From Vibrio sp. 05-20-BW147 (GTDB taxonomy: Bacteria; Pseudomonadota; Gammaproteobacteria; Enterobacterales; Vibrionaceae), in assembly GCF_013369385.1 (NCBI RefSeq), contig NZ_SZTO01000010.1, positions 124,001 through 188,000 on the forward strand: a stretch of 64,000 nucleotides of DNA. Direction: 5' to 3'. Below, in pieces: positions 39,466 to 50,172 of this stretch. The position numbers and the translations under genes are program-made. Under the pieces are notes generated by a model. It saw only the letters and a program-made list of their open reading frames with translations, was not told the DNA's origin and did no database searches. Each line of letters starts with the position of its first letter. Within the stretch, counting starts at the first letter, position 1.

Positions 39466-39500
39466 AAAAAAGAGCCAAAGCGCTAGCTTGGCTCCTTTTA
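39466..39500 (-). terminator. Terminator of the ycaR–kdsB transcript
   Basis: Stem GAGCCAA / TTGGCTC with a 9-base loop, T-run on the minus strand, just beyond the kdsB stop. Confidence 0.7.
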
Positions 39501-39524
39501 ATCAAGTGGGCACAAGAGTGTCGT

Positions 39525-40277
39525 TTACTTACTTGCGATTATCTTGCGTACCGTTTCCAAATCTTCAGGCGTATCAACCCCTGCTGGCGGCGCTTCTTTC
39601 GCCAAAGCAACGTGAATTTTTTCACCGTACCAAAGCACTCGGAGCTGCTCTAGACATTCAATACGTTCAAGCGTGCTGGGCTGCCAGTTTACATAGGTAT
39701 TGATGAACCCCGCTCGATACGCGTAGATACCGATATGTCTCATCAGTGGGTTTACGGTCAGTACTTCCCCACGCGCAAATGCATCGCGATCCCAAGGAAT
39801 TGTAGCTCGGCTAAAATAGAGTGCGTAGCCTTGTTGATCAGTGACCACTTTAACCGCATTCGGGTTAAAGACTTCCTCTTCTGCAGTAATCGCCACGCCC
39901 AGCGTTGCCATTGGTGCGCAGCTTCCCGCAAGATTATCCGCAACTTGACGGATAATGGCTGGGGGGATCAAAGGCTCGTCACCTTGCACGTTGACCACGA
40001 TATGATCATCGGCGATACCCATCAGCTTCACTACTTCAGCTAAGCGTTCCGTTCCTGATTCGTGATTTGGAGAAGTCATACAGAATTTGCCACCAAAATG
40101 GGTAACGGCCTCTGCGACACGTTGATCATCCGTGGCAATGATAACATCATCCGCACCTGCTTGAAGTGCTTGCTCATAAACCCATTGAATCATTGGTTTA
40201 CCACCAATATCAGCCAAAGGTTTACCTGGTAAGCGCGTTGATTGATAACGAGCTGGAATAACGACAGTAAAAGGCAT
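39525..40277 (-). CDS. kdsB: 3-deoxy-manno-octulosonate cytidylyltransferase
   Basis: A 250-residue cytoplasmic CMP-KDO synthetase: CTP + KDO gives CMP-KDO, the activated donor for the inner core of lipopolysaccharide. Landmarks are [20 protein letters not shown] (nucleotide-binding), [16 protein letters not shown] and [13 protein letters not shown]. The length is standard. Its ATG overlaps the ycaR stop (TAATG). Together with ycaR, lpxK and msbA it forms the lipid A/KDO operon, transcribed from msbA or above. Confidence 0.97.
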   Translation of the reverse strand: MPFTVVIPARYQSTRLPGKPLADIGGKPMIQWVYEQALQAGADDVIIATDDQRVAEAVTHFGGKFCMTSPNHESGTERLAEVVKLMGIADDHIVVNVQGDEPLIPPAIIRQVADNLAGSCAPMATLGVAITAEEEVFNPNAVKVVTDQQGYALYFSRATIPWDRDAFARGEVLTVNPLMRHIGIYAYRAGFINTYVNWQPSTLERIECLEQLRVLWYGEKIHVALAKEAPPAGVDTPEDLETVRKIIASK

Positions 40278-40456
40278 TAGCGACCCTCATCCATCCCCAT
40301 ACTGCGAGCTTCTGGCTCAAGCAGAACAGGAATGCCTTCTTTAATTGGGTAAGCAAGGCGATCAAGTTTGCAAATCAGTTCTTGATTCTCTTTATCAAAC
40401 GTTAGCTTACCTTTGCACACTGGGCACGCGACGATCTCAAGCAGTCGATGATCCAT
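40277..40456 (-). CDS. ycaR: Trm112-family zinc-finger-like protein YcaR
   Basis: A 59-residue protein, [18 protein letters not shown] at its start, of the Trm112/YcaR family. CPVCKG is one conserved Cys pair; of the second metal-binding pair only one Cys is evident ([12 protein letters not shown]), as in many bacterial members. It overlaps the lpxK 3' end by 20 bases and shares TAATG with kdsB, the same order as in E. coli. The exact role is unknown. Confidence 0.92.
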   Translation of the reverse strand: MDHRLLEIVACPVCKGKLTFDKENQELICKLDRLAYPIKEGIPVLLEPEARSMGMDEGR

Positions 40457-41444
40457 ATTCTTTTACTACCTCTGTAATTCTTTCTAAGATTTTTTGCTCA
40501 TCTTCACTTCTGAAATGAGCAGATACAGGCAAATACCACCAGTTTTCTTTGGCGAAGCGGCGACATTTAACGGCATCTTTTTCTGTCATTATGACGTTTT
40601 TCCCTTGATTAGCTAGCTTTGCCAAAGCATCAAGTTCAAAGTCTTGGTGATCAGCGAACCCTTGTGTGGCAATCAAATCTGCACCGAGTTTTTCGAGCGT
40701 CGCGAAAAAACGCGGAGGATGACCAATGCCAGCAAACGCCACCAACTCAACCAGCTCTTTCACCGCAACTTTCTCACCCGTACTCAAATTAACAGCCAAA
40801 TCAGGCTCCAGCGTCATCGGGAGCTCGTTGTCGTTCGCTTCTCCACCATTAGTGATAACAAAATCGACCGTTTGCAAGCGAGAAACTGGCTCACGCAACG
40901 GCCCTAAAGGGATGAGCTGTTGACTGCCAAAACGTCGATGTCCATCGACCACCACCAGTTCGATATCTCTTTGCAACGCATAATGCTGCAATCCATCATC
41001 GGTAATGATGATATTCGCGCCTTTCTCAACCAAACACTTCACTGCATTAGCTCGAACAGGATCAACAGCAACAAGTGCCCCCGTTCGCTCAAAAATCAAT
41101 TTAGGTTCATCACCACAATGCGCCGTCGACGTTTCATGAACGACATCCAATGGGTAACTCGGTGCTTTGGCTCCATAGCCTCGCGAAACAACACCAGGGG
41201 TGAACCCCTGTGCTTGCAACTTTTCCACTAGCCAAATCACAACGGGGGTTTTGCCATTCCCGCCAGCAGTGATGTTTCCGACCACCACAACAGGCACTGG
41301 TGCCTGATACACTGTTTTTTTCCCACTTTGGTAAGCGCGTCGCTTGTGACGACTGATCAAACCAAACAACAGTGAAAGCGGCCACAAAAGTGGCCACATG
41401 AAATACTTCAACGGATGGTTATCGAACCAGATTTTCTCAATCAC
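40437..41444 (-). CDS. lpxK: Tetraacyldisaccharide 4'-kinase
   Basis: A 335-residue membrane-associated kinase that phosphorylates the 4' position of the lipid A disaccharide. Landmarks are the N-terminal amphipathic segment ([17 protein letters not shown]), Walker [20 protein letters not shown] and the [20 protein letters not shown] stretch (lipid-side catalytic DDGLQH). It overlaps msbA by one base and ycaR by 20. It acts directly before MsbA flips the finished lipid A core. Confidence 0.96.
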   Translation of the reverse strand: MIEKIWFDNHPLKYFMWPLLWPLSLLFGLISRHKRRAYQSGKKTVYQAPVPVVVVGNITAGGNGKTPVVIWLVEKLQAQGFTPGVVSRGYGAKAPSYPLDVVHETSTAHCGDEPKLIFERTGALVAVDPVRANAVKCLVEKGANIIITDDGLQHYALQRDIELVVVDGHRRFGSQQLIPLGPLREPVSRLQTVDFVITNGGEANDNELPMTLEPDLAVNLSTGEKVAVKELVELVAFAGIGHPPRFFATLEKLGADLIATQGFADHQDFELDALAKLANQGKNVIMTEKDAVKCRRFAKENWWYLPVSAHFRSEDEQKILERITEVVKEYGSSTA

Positions 41445-43195
41445 TAACCTTCACCAAACTGAATGCGATGTAATTGCGCGTAAACGCCATTTTTTTCGAT
41501 CAACTCAGTATGAGAGCCTCGCTCAACAACCGAACCTTCATCAATCACTAAAATCTGATCAGCTTTTTCGATGGTCGATAAGCGGTGAGCAATCACTAAC
41601 ACCGTCTTGTTCTTTTGCAACTCATCTAGGGCCGATTGAATGGCTCGCTCAGACTCCGTATCCAACGCAGACGTTGCTTCATCCAGAATAAGAACGGGGG
41701 CATCGCGCAACAAGGCACGCGCTATTGCAATACGTTGACGCTGACCACCCGACAAGCTCGCGCCATTTTCGCCAACCATGGTATCCAATCCATTTTCCAT
41801 CTTCGAAATGAACTCCATCGCATGCGCAAGCTCTGCCGCTCGTTCAATGTCTTCTCGGCTGTATTTGTCACCCGCAGCATAAGCAATATTGTTGGCAATG
41901 GTATCGTTAAACAAATGCACATTTTGCGACACCAGCGCAAACTGGGTACGCAGATTTTTCAGTTCGTAGTCACGAATATCCACACCATCCAACTGAATTT
42001 CGCCGGAATCCACATCATAGAAACGCGTGAACAAACTAGCGATGGTGCTTTTGCCTGAGCCAGAACGTCCAACTAATGCCACCGTCTTACCGACAGGCAT
42101 ATCAAAGGAGACATTAGATAAGGCGGGTTTTTCTGCACCTTCGTAGGTAAAGGTGACATCCTTCACCGTAACAGCACCTTCGGCTCTTTCAAGCTTGTGA
42201 GTCCCTGTGTTTTTCTCTGGCTCTAGGTCGACCAAAGCAAACAAAGTCTGCGCCGCAGCCATACCACGCTGGAACTGAGAGGTAACGTTGGTTAGCGCTT
42301 TTAATGGGCGCATTAAACCAAACATCGCGGAGAAAACCACGGTAAAGGTACCTGGGGTCAACTGCTCTTTGATTGAGTCGACGCTCGCTAGATAGAGCAC
42401 GGTGACAAGCGCGATAGAGGCAATCATTTGAATGATAGGGTTTGCAGCAGCTTGCGCTGTCACCAGTTTCATCGTTTGCTGACGCATCTGATTGCTCACG
42501 GTGTCAAATCTCGATTTTTCGATCTCTTGTCCACCGTAGCTCAACACCACTTTGTGCCCTTTCAGCATCTGTTCCGCCGAACTGGTCACAATACCCATCG
42601 TGGTTTGCATATTTTTTGAGATTTTTCTGAAGCGTTTGGAGACGACACCAATCGCCCAAGCAACGACAGGCGCAACCAGTAACAGGACTAATGATAGTTG
42701 CCAGCTGTTATAGAACATCAACACCAACAGACCCACAATGCTCGCACCTTCACGAACCATACTCACTAAGGCTTGAGTCGTTGCGGCCGATACTTGTTCG
42801 GAGTCATAAGTAATACGTGAGAGCAAACTACCCGACTTTTCTTTATCGAAATAGGAAACAGGCATCTGCATGTAATGATTAAACACCATGCGACGTATTT
42901 TCATCACCACATTGCCAGACACCCAGTTCAAGCAATAGCTGGAAATAAAACCACTCACGCCTCGGATAAACATCATCGCGAACACTAAAAAAGGCAGGAT
43001 TCGTAAAAAGTCCGATTCTGCGGTGCCAAAACCTTCATCAAGTAAAGGTTTGAGCAGGGAAATCATGTAAGTATCTGAGGCGGCAGTGACGATCAAAGCC
43101 ACAATAGCGACAGCAAGCCCCGACTTATAGACGCGAATAAAAGTCCACAAGCGCTTAAAAGTACACCAAGTCGACTCATCAGTATTAATTGACAT
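41444..43195 (-). CDS. msbA: Lipid A export ATP-binding/permease protein MsbA
   Basis: A 583-residue half-transporter ABC flippase that moves lipid A–core across the inner membrane. Six TM helices lie in the first ~320 residues. The nucleotide-binding domain has Walker [15 protein letters not shown]-loop [14 protein letters not shown], signature [16 protein letters not shown], Walker [14 protein letters not shown] and the switch His in [12 protein letters not shown]. It is followed by lpxK with a one-base overlap, an order conserved across gammaproteobacteria. Confidence 0.97.
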   Translation of the reverse strand: MSINTDESTWCTFKRLWTFIRVYKSGLAVAIVALIVTAASDTYMISLLKPLLDEGFGTAESDFLRILPFLVFAMMFIRGVSGFISSYCLNWVSGNVVMKIRRMVFNHYMQMPVSYFDKEKSGSLLSRITYDSEQVSAATTQALVSMVREGASIVGLLVLMFYNSWQLSLVLLLVAPVVAWAIGVVSKRFRKISKNMQTTMGIVTSSAEQMLKGHKVVLSYGGQEIEKSRFDTVSNQMRQQTMKLVTAQAAANPIIQMIASIALVTVLYLASVDSIKEQLTPGTFTVVFSAMFGLMRPLKALTNVTSQFQRGMAAAQTLFALVDLEPEKNTGTHKLERAEGAVTVKDVTFTYEGAEKPALSNVSFDMPVGKTVALVGRSGSGKSTIASLFTRFYDVDSGEIQLDGVDIRDYELKNLRTQFALVSQNVHLFNDTIANNIAYAAGDKYSREDIERAAELAHAMEFISKMENGLDTMVGENGASLSGGQRQRIAIARALLRDAPVLILDEATSALDTESERAIQSALDELQKNKTVLVIAHRLSTIEKADQILVIDEGSVVERGSHTELIEKNGVYAQLHRIQFGEG

Positions 43196-43226
43196 AAATT
43201 AATGATTCTTTTCTTTAAGTTGGTCT

Positions 43227-45479
43227 TTATTCTACTTGGTTACGCAGCATCTGCCTATACCAAGCAGTGAAACTGTCTTTTCGCATCGAAGATACGTGCC
43301 AACGACCATTGTCTATCACCAGCGTGACTTGACCCTCTTCGCCCGTATCTAACCACTGAGTCCCATTGTCCAAGTAGGTATCAACCACCTCAGGTTTCGG
43401 CATATTCCATTGATTTCCTTTTGCTACCGATGCAATAGCAAGCTGAGCATTGACACTGGCGACAAAAATGGGCACTGAGGATGTATGACTACCATGATGC
43501 GGCACTAACACCACGTCACTGGCGAGCTTTTGAGGCTCTCTTACTAATATCCATTCAGCCAGAGCGTCAATATCGCCTGTCATCAAAAATGAAAACTGAT
43601 TTTTCCGATCCCACATGCGAACAACACATGAATGCGGGTTATACGCGCGTTTCACCTGCCTTGGTGGCCAAAGCACTTCAAAGTATAAACTTTGCCAATC
43701 AAATGACACACCACGTACACATGGCGATTCACTATCCATATCACTGCTCATCATCCATTTGGGTTGCATTGCGACTTCAAGATAATCTGCCCCGCCCGCA
43801 TGATCGTTATCTTGATGACTGATGATCATGCCATCGAGAGCATGGATTCCTCTTTTCACTAAAATTGGTTCAATGACCTGCTCTGCAATACTCCCTTCTT
43901 GCCATGCTTTACCTGTGTCATAAACGATCGCTTTACCCTGTTTTTCTATCAATACTGAGAGACCGTGTCCGACATCCAATACGTCAATACGAGTACTTTG
44001 GCCGCCATAGCGAAACACGCTGATGATCAAAACAGAGCCAATACAAACTAAAATGCTCGACCTGCGAACGGCATGACGAAAGACGAGGAGAAGCGCAAGT
44101 AAACCTAGCAGCACCACGGTTTGTCCCGAGACGTGCCACCATCCAAACTCAGCATAAGGCAAACTTAGCGTTAAAGGCTGCAGGGCCAGGTCAGTGACTT
44201 TCCAAAACATTCCCGCTAACTCTTCAACATTCAACGCCGTAAAAGCGAGAGATGCAAACATAAGAGGTACAACCACAACGGTGAACCAAGGAATAAAAAC
44301 CAAGTTATAAGCAAGAGCGGTGAGACTAAAGCCACCAAAAAAATAGGCGGTGATCGGTGACAGTAAAATGATCAGCAAACATTGGGGCAACAGAAGACGC
44401 TTAATTTTCCCCCACAGTGAATCGGCAGTGGTAATTGATGTGATGGTGAGAAAAACGCAAACCACCGCAAGAAAGGAAAGCCACAAACTGGCAGATGATG
44501 CGGCAAAAGGAGTGAGTAACAAGCATATTGCCAGTACCGCTAGCAACAATGTCCAACGGCTGATCGTCAGTGAGAAGAAGTGCAGTGTCATCGCCACTGT
44601 GCAAAAAGTCACAGCCCGTTGAGTAGGGATGGTGAAACCCGCCAACCATGCGTAGCTCCAACTCAAACCTAACGCGACCATCATGGGCAGCCAAACAAGA
44701 GTAAGCCGTCCAAAACGCAACCAATGCCCGAGCCAGTAACCGATACCAAAAGCCATACCAATGTGCAGCCCTGAGATAGAAAGTAGATGTATCAAACCAC
44801 TTTGCTTGAGTTGCTGCCATTGCTCGTCGGTAATGTCGTCGCGAAGACCAAAGCTTAAGCCAAGTAAATAACCGGTATGATCGCTACGAACCAGTAGCTG
44901 CTGAGCTTTTTCGATCAGCGCTTGTCGCCCTCCCTTCACGGAAACCAAACGCCAAGAGCGAGAATCATCAATAGTTGCCCGTCCAACGATACCTTGGCTG
45001 ACAGCAAAACGTTCGGCATCAAACCCTGCTTCATTGAGTAACCCATAGACTCGTTTTAGAGTCACATGCGCTACGATTTGATCCCCCTGCCCAAGAGGAA
45101 TGGGTGAGATCAAACGCACTTTAGGTCGCAGGGTCCACACTAAATGACTATTATTTATTGCTGTGATGCTAACAACACCTTCATAACCGTGACTTATTTG
45201 CTTAAAAGGGCTGTCAACGGCGCCATTTATGGTAATATTCTCCCCTGCCTGAAATAGGGTCTTTACTTGCCATTGCATAAGGTTACCAGCCGAAATGGCA
45301 ATCAAAAGTGCGATGGTCACCCCCAGCAAGTAACGACACGTTTTACGCACAATAATGATAAAGATGGCAACAACAATTAGCATTAACCAAGGCCAGGAAG
45401 GCATAAGCGGCCAGTAGCTTGCCGAAATAAGGGTTGCTGAAAAAGAAGCCAATAACCAATTGTTACCTAAGAGAGTCAT
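43227..45479 (-). CDS. comEC: DNA internalization-related competence protein ComEC/Rec2
   Basis: A 750-residue polytopic membrane protein that forms the channel bringing single-stranded DNA into the cytoplasm during natural transformation. The N-terminal OB-like region (~70–170) precedes the competence domain with GLSFGLRDDITDEQWQQLKQ and SGLIHLLSISGLHIGMAFGIG. The C-terminal metallo-β-lactamase-like domain has DVLDVGHGLSVLIE and ISHQDNDHAGGADYL with the HxDxDH metal motif. Vibrios are naturally competent on chitin, which fits. It starts 8 bases from the divergent DUF2062 gene. It ends 31 bases before msbA and is probably co-transcribed with it. Confidence 0.95.
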   Translation of the reverse strand: MTLLGNNWLLASFSATLISASYWPLMPSWPWLMLIVVAIFIIIVRKTCRYLLGVTIALLIAISAGNLMQWQVKTLFQAGENITINGAVDSPFKQISHGYEGVVSITAINNSHLVWTLRPKVRLISPIPLGQGDQIVAHVTLKRVYGLLNEAGFDAERFAVSQGIVGRATIDDSRSWRLVSVKGGRQALIEKAQQLLVRSDHTGYLLGLSFGLRDDITDEQWQQLKQSGLIHLLSISGLHIGMAFGIGYWLGHWLRFGRLTLVWLPMMVALGLSWSYAWLAGFTIPTQRAVTFCTVAMTLHFFSLTISRWTLLLAVLAICLLLTPFAASSASLWLSFLAVVCVFLTITSITTADSLWGKIKRLLLPQCLLIILLSPITAYFFGGFSLTALAYNLVFIPWFTVVVVPLMFASLAFTALNVEELAGMFWKVTDLALQPLTLSLPYAEFGWWHVSGQTVVLLGLLALLLVFRHAVRRSSILVCIGSVLIISVFRYGGQSTRIDVLDVGHGLSVLIEKQGKAIVYDTGKAWQEGSIAEQVIEPILVKRGIHALDGMIISHQDNDHAGGADYLEVAMQPKWMMSSDMDSESPCVRGVSFDWQSLYFEVLWPPRQVKRAYNPHSCVVRMWDRKNQFSFLMTGDIDALAEWILVREPQKLASDVVLVPHHGSHTSSVPIFVASVNAQLAIASVAKGNQWNMPKPEVVDTYLDNGTQWLDTGEEGQVTLVIDNGRWHVSSMRKDSFTAWYRQMLRNQVE

Positions 45480-45487
45480 GTTGTCCC

Positions 45488-45997
45488 ATGCCTAGAAAGC
45501 TAATTAAACGCTTTATGCCTGACCATGAAGTAATCAAACGCCAAAAAGCGCTGAAAGTGTTCGGCAATGTTTTATACAACCCTAATCTATGGTGTTTGAA
45601 TCGTCGCTCCGCTGCGGGTGCGTTTGCCGTTGGTTTGTTTATGGCGTTTGTCCCTCTGCCGAGCCAGATGATCATGTCGGCTGGGCTAGCCATTTTTCTT
45701 GGCGTAAATTTGCCACTGTCTGTCGCTCTCGTGTGGGTAAGTAACCCAGTCACCATGCCCGTGCTGTTCTACTTTGCGTATAAGCTCGGCGCCTTTGTGA
45801 TGAACGTGCCTCCGCAGCCATTTCACTTTGAGCTCTCTTGGGATTTCATTCTCGACCAAATGAGCACCATTGGTCCTCCATTTTTATTGGGTTGCGCCAT
45901 TTGTGGTGTTGTCTCTGCCATCGTCGGCTACTTTGGCATACGAGGCTTGTGGCGTTATTCCGTTGTGAGAAGTTGGCAAAAGCGTCAAACAAGATAA
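45488..45997 (+). CDS. DUF2062 membrane protein
   Basis: A 169-residue membrane protein. ATG 45488 (MPRKLIKRFMPDHEVIKRQK) is the family start; the frame is open 54 bases further upstream but that stretch overlaps comEC. Landmarks are AAGAFAVGLFMAFVPLPSQM and GVNLPLSVALVWVSNPVTMP, the DUF2062 core, with about three TM helices. Function unknown. It is divergent from comEC with only 8 bases between the two start codons, so each promoter must lie inside the other gene. Confidence 0.88.
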   Translation: MPRKLIKRFMPDHEVIKRQKALKVFGNVLYNPNLWCLNRRSAAGAFAVGLFMAFVPLPSQMIMSAGLAIFLGVNLPLSVALVWVSNPVTMPVLFYFAYKLGAFVMNVPPQPFHFELSWDFILDQMSTIGPPFLLGCAICGVVSAIVGYFGIRGLWRYSVVRSWQKRQTR

Positions 45998-46141
45998 CGA
46001 TCTTCACCCTCCATTGCAGAGAGTCAGTGTGGTTTTCCGATAGAAATGCCACTTCCATTGCAACGTCGGGTAATCAAAGTTTGATTTATCTCGTGGACCA
46101 CCAAAAAACACCAAGGTTGCCAATCGCTAACCGGACACCTA

Positions 46142-46173
46142 AAACAAAAGGACCATTCTGGTCCTTTTGTTTA
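46142..46173. terminator. Bidirectional terminator between DUF2062 and lolE
   Basis: Stem AACAAAAGGACCA / TGGTCCTTTTGTT with a 3-base loop; A-run and T-run on the two sides serve both convergent genes. Confidence 0.88.
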
Positions 46174-46192
46174 TCTATCATTCTGTTGTCGG

Positions 46193-47437
46193 CTATTTGC
46201 TGCTCAGTACAGCGGCAGGTTTAAGCTTTGCCGCTCTTGCTGCGGGGTACCAAGTGGCAACAATACTCAGAACAATGGCCGTGCCAGACACCAATAACAC
46301 ATCATCTAAACGCAGTTGAGAAGGCAAAAAATCGACAAAGTAAATGTCACCGGATAAAAACTGATGACCAATGACTCGCTCAAGGCCCTTAATGAGAGTG
46401 GTAAGATTCAGCGCCACTAAGACACCGACAACACTGCCTAACACACTGCCAAGCACGCCAGAAAACACCCCTTGCCAGACAAAAATGCGCTTAATCAAAC
46501 CATCGCCAGCCCCCATGGTGCGTAAAATGGCAATTTCGCTCGCACGATCTTTCACCGCCATCATCAAGGTGGAAACAATGTTAAAGCACGCCACCCCAAT
46601 CACTAGCACCATGACTAAGTACATGATGGTTCTGACGAGTTGAATGTCTCGATACAAAAAACCAAACTGCTGTTGCCAGCTACGAAGGTAGACATAAACG
46701 TCAATCTGTCGTCCTACTTCTCGCACAATTGCTTGTGCATTAAGCACATCATTGGTTTTCAACGCAATGCCAGTGACACCTTCACCCAGATGATTGTATT
46801 GCTGTGCATCCGCCATCGGTAGCAACACCAAATTGTGATCAATTTGACCATTGAGTGTCAGCATACCCGTCACCTTGACTCGAACGCGTTTAGGCGCTTG
46901 AACTTTAGTGCTTTCACCGGTTTGAGGAATCAATAAGGTGACATAATCGCCAACGTTCACACCCAACTCGTTTGCCACGCCTCGCCCGACAATGACCTGA
47001 TTTTGCCCCGGTAAAAACTGACTCCACGCTTGCTGGTCAATAAATTGAGACATGGTCGAGACCGCTTGTTCAAAATCCGGCTCGACACCTCTCACTTCCA
47101 CCGCTTTGAGCTTGTTGCCCCGCTCAACCAAACCGGTAAATTTGACATAAGGAGCCGCAGCCACCACTTTGGGGTTGGCCACCGCTTGAGTCATCACCGA
47201 TTGCCAATTTTCCACCGGTGCACGGACGCCTTCCAGCTCCGCGTGTGGAATGACTGACAGCACGCGAGATTGCAACTCGCGCTCAAAGCCATTCATTGCC
47301 GAAAGACCAATAATGATCACCGCCACGCCCACCGCAATACCGATGGTCGAGGAGAGAGAAATAAACGACACCATTTTGTTACGTTGTTTGGCTTGGCTGA
47401 AGCGACGGCCAATCAACAGTGCCAAAGATGAAAACAT
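46193..47437 (-). CDS. lolE: Lipoprotein-releasing ABC transporter permease LolE
   Basis: A 414-residue inner-membrane subunit of LolCDE, which extracts mature lipoproteins from the inner membrane and passes them to LolA. It has four TM helices, one N-terminal and three C-terminal, around a periplasmic domain. LolE rather than LolC is indicated by the N-terminus (MFSSLALLIGRRFSQAKQRNK) and by FISLSSTIGIAVGVAVIIIG, which resemble E. coli LolE. It follows lolD by 11 bases. It serves, among others, the many lipoproteins encoded in this window. Confidence 0.95.
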   Translation of the reverse strand: MFSSLALLIGRRFSQAKQRNKMVSFISLSSTIGIAVGVAVIIIGLSAMNGFERELQSRVLSVIPHAELEGVRAPVENWQSVMTQAVANPKVVAAAPYVKFTGLVERGNKLKAVEVRGVEPDFEQAVSTMSQFIDQQAWSQFLPGQNQVIVGRGVANELGVNVGDYVTLLIPQTGESTKVQAPKRVRVKVTGMLTLNGQIDHNLVLLPMADAQQYNHLGEGVTGIALKTNDVLNAQAIVREVGRQIDVYVYLRSWQQQFGFLYRDIQLVRTIMYLVMVLVIGVACFNIVSTLMMAVKDRASEIAILRTMGAGDGLIKRIFVWQGVFSGVLGSVLGSVVGVLVALNLTTLIKGLERVIGHQFLSGDIYFVDFLPSQLRLDDVLLVSGTAIVLSIVATWYPAARAAKLKPAAVLSSK

Positions 47438-47448
47438 CGACCCGTCTC

Positions 47449-48132
47449 CTAACGATTGTCCGACGCAAGCACACCATCTTGCATATAAAGGATTCTATCC
47501 ATTTTTGCCGCGAGCTCGTTATCGTGTGTCACCACTAAAAACGCTGTGCCGGATTCTCGATTGAGCTCGCGCATCAAATCGTAAATCTGCAACGCGGTTT
47601 TGTGGTCCAAATTGCCCGTAGGCTCATCCGCCAGCACTAATGCAGGCTTATTGACCAATGCCCGCGCAATTGCGACACGTTGGCGCTCACCCCCAGACAA
47701 CTCTGACGGACGATGATGCATACGATGTTGCAAACCCACTTTTTCCAGTAATGCCTCGGCGGCTAACTTCGCTTGCTTCGGACTTTTCCCACCAATCAGT
47801 AACGGCATCGCCACATTTTCCACTGCAGTAAAATCCGCCAATAGATGGTGAAACTGATAGATAAAACCGAGATGCTGATTGCGCACTTGTGCTTGTTTAT
47901 TACCGCTTAACGCAGACAACTGATAATCAAGAAACGCGACCTCACCATGAGTGGCATCATCAAGCGCACCTAAAATATGCAGCAGAGTACTTTTGCCTGA
48001 CCCCGATGTACCAACAATCGCGACCAACTCGCCTTGCTCTAGCTCGAAATCAACCCCTTTGAGGACTTCCGTTTCAAACTCCCCTTCTCGATAGATTTTG
48101 CTAACTTGGTGACATTGTAAAAGCTTATTCAT
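47449..48132 (-). CDS. lolD: Lipoprotein-releasing ATPase LolD
   Basis: A 227-residue ABC ATPase that powers LolCE. Walker [17 protein letters not shown], the LolD-specific [20 protein letters not shown], signature [15 protein letters not shown] and Walker [13 protein letters not shown] are all present. The start is placed at ATG 48132 ([14 protein letters not shown]) rather than further upstream. It overlaps the lolC 3' end by 8 bases, implying translational coupling. Confidence 0.96.
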   Translation of the reverse strand: MNKLLQCHQVSKIYREGEFETEVLKGVDFELEQGELVAIVGTSGSGKSTLLHILGALDDATHGEVAFLDYQLSALSGNKQAQVRNQHLGFIYQFHHLLADFTAVENVAMPLLIGGKSPKQAKLAAEALLEKVGLQHRMHHRPSELSGGERQRVAIARALVNKPALVLADEPTGNLDHKTALQIYDLMRELNRESGTAFLVVTHDNELAAKMDRILYMQDGVLASDNR

Positions 48133-49330
48133 ATCTGAGGGCCTCAGCAGGTTTAACAGAAGATGCACGGTAAGAAGGGTAAAGCGTCGCCAACAGGCTC
48201 AATAAAACGGCTAACACAACCACAGCGACAATTTGAAATGGTTGAATCAGCACAGGCAAACTACCACCAAAGGTGAACAAGGCAACACCTGCGGTTTCGA
48301 GAATAGTATTGAGATTTTGCGATAAGAGCACGCCAGCGGCTCCACCGAAGAGCGAACCAATTATACCGCTGCTGGCACCTTGCACCATAAAGATGGCCAT
48401 GATACCAAAGCTGTTCATGCCCTGAGTTTTTAAGATCGCGACTTCAGATTGTTTCTCCATCACCACCATGATCAACGCTGAAATGATATTAAAGGCCGCC
48501 ACAGCGACAATGAGTCCAAGCATCAAGCCCATCATGTTCTTTTCCATTTTTACCGCTTGGAAAAGCTCTCCACGTTGCGCTCGCCAATCGCTCCATTGCC
48601 AACCATCAGGCAGTGGCGTATTGGCCGCCTCGGTCACTTGGAAAGGATCATCAAAATAGAGTCGCCAGCCAGAAATGGTCTTTGACGGAAGACGCAATAA
48701 ACGCCCCGCGTCTTCAATGTGCGTCACCATCAACTGGCCATCGATATCCGAACCGGTATTAAACATCCCTGCAACGGTAAAATTTCGTTGGCTTGGAATG
48801 CGGCCTAATGGCGTAAACTGACTGGCACTGGTCACCATCAAACGGACTTTGTCGCCCATCGAAACATTTAATGATCGTGCTAAAGAGTGGCCGAGAAATA
48901 CTTGATACTTGCCTGCTTCCAATTGGCTTAAGCGGCCGGCAATGAGGTGGTTTTCAATCGGATCGTCTGCCGAAGGCTCAATACCGATCAAATAACCCAC
49001 AGAAAGTTGTGAAGGGCTTTGAATCACCGCTTCACTACGCACCAAAGGAGTGGGTTGATAGCGAGGAGACAAGGCACGCACAAAGTCAGGCGGCGTGGTG
49101 TGTGGCGTTTTTCCGTCATCCATCGACACCACCGCTTGCGGTAACACACCCAAAATGCGCTCTTTCAATTGCGCCTCAAAGCCGTTCATCACCGATAACA
49201 CCGTGACCAATGACATCACGCCAACCGTGATGCCAGCGGTCGACATATAGGAGACAAATCGGCTAAACCTGTCACCGGAGCGTCCGCGCAGGTATCTCAA
49301 TCCAATAAATATAGAGACAGGATGAAACAT
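48125..49330 (-). CDS. lolC: Lipoprotein-releasing ABC transporter permease LolC
   Basis: A 401-residue paralogue of LolE and first gene of the lolCDE operon. ATG 49330 gives the typical start [20 protein letters not shown]. The segment after TM1 ([20 protein letters not shown]) and the periplasmic [16 protein letters not shown] region match LolC, the subunit that docks LolA. The C-terminal TM bundle contains [20 protein letters not shown]. The ribosome-binding site is a moderate GACAGGATG. Confidence 0.95.
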   Translation of the reverse strand: MFHPVSIFIGLRYLRGRSGDRFSRFVSYMSTAGITVGVMSLVTVLSVMNGFEAQLKERILGVLPQAVVSMDDGKTPHTTPPDFVRALSPRYQPTPLVRSEAVIQSPSQLSVGYLIGIEPSADDPIENHLIAGRLSQLEAGKYQVFLGHSLARSLNVSMGDKVRLMVTSASQFTPLGRIPSQRNFTVAGMFNTGSDIDGQLMVTHIEDAGRLLRLPSKTISGWRLYFDDPFQVTEAANTPLPDGWQWSDWRAQRGELFQAVKMEKNMMGLMLGLIVAVAAFNIISALIMVVMEKQSEVAILKTQGMNSFGIMAIFMVQGASSGIIGSLFGGAAGVLLSQNLNTILETAGVALFTFGGSLPVLIQPFQIVAVVVLAVLLSLLATLYPSYRASSVKPAEALRYE

Positions 49331-49593
49331 TCTAAAAACCGTCAATAAGTTCAGCGGGCTAATGTAACCAGAAAACTGGCACGAATATAGCTAAAATATT
49401 TCATATGTCTGAGATTTAACAGCAAATTTGCCCATTTACGTGTTACAGAACGTATAGGGCACTCGGTTTAAAAAACGAATTTGCGAAAATCACGGTGTGC
49501 GAAATAACATCGCTTGCCAAGCGTCGCCAGTTGGCGATAATCAGTAGCTTATCGATTCTTACCAAGAATCTCATCGGCCAAAGGAATAACAGC

Positions 49594-50163
49594 ATGACAG
49601 AACAAGAGTTTTTTACCGTAAATTCAACGTTGACGATCAACGTTGAGCTGTTACCTGAAGGCTATCACTTACCGTCACCTGAAGCATTTGAAGCGGAAAT
49701 TCCAGCACCATTTATCGTTGCCAGTGAATTCAGCCAACTGGACCAACTCGCTGAAAGCGCGCGACTTGAACTGAAAAATAGCGATCTCAAAAACGTCATC
49801 AACCTGCTGGATGCGCAAAATTCGAAACTCAATTTGCTGTTGAGCTTTATGTTATCGCAGCAAGACCAAGAAAACCTTCGCTTCAAAACCACCCGTTTTG
49901 GTGCCAGTCAGGTTTCGTTTTTGTCCGCCGACATTATGGCGATTGGTCGCTCCACACGCGTGAAACTGTTCTTAGAAAGCCCCGCTGCGGCTATTTATTG
50001 CTACGCGCAAGTCGCCAGTTGCGAAGCTAAAGATCAACACCATGAAGTAACAATGAAGTACGTATTGCTTCGCGATTCAGACCAAGACTTATTAATCAAA
50101 GCGGCCTTACACCAACAACAACGTCTATTGCGTCAACGTTCGCTAGAAAGAGATACCAAATAA
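49594..50163 (+). CDS. PilZ-domain protein
   Basis: A 189-residue cytoplasmic protein. ATG 49594 has AAAGGA eight bases upstream; codons before it are not part of the protein. The layout (helical N-terminal domain, then a β-barrel-like second half with KTTRFGASQVSFLSAD) resembles the two-domain PilZ proteins of vibrios. The canonical c-di-GMP motif RxxxR … D/NxSxxG is not evident, so binding may be lost or atypical. Between lolC and mfd it appears to correspond to V. cholerae PlzB, which I recall as lying in that position and as atypical. Co-directional with mfd, 9-bp gap. Confidence 0.75.
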   Translation: MTEQEFFTVNSTLTINVELLPEGYHLPSPEAFEAEIPAPFIVASEFSQLDQLAESARLELKNSDLKNVINLLDAQNSKLNLLLSFMLSQQDQENLRFKTTRFGASQVSFLSADIMAIGRSTRVKLFLESPAAAIYCYAQVASCEAKDQHHEVTMKYVLLRDSDQDLLIKAALHQQQRLLRQRSLERDTK

Positions 50164-50172
50164 CATTCGATT

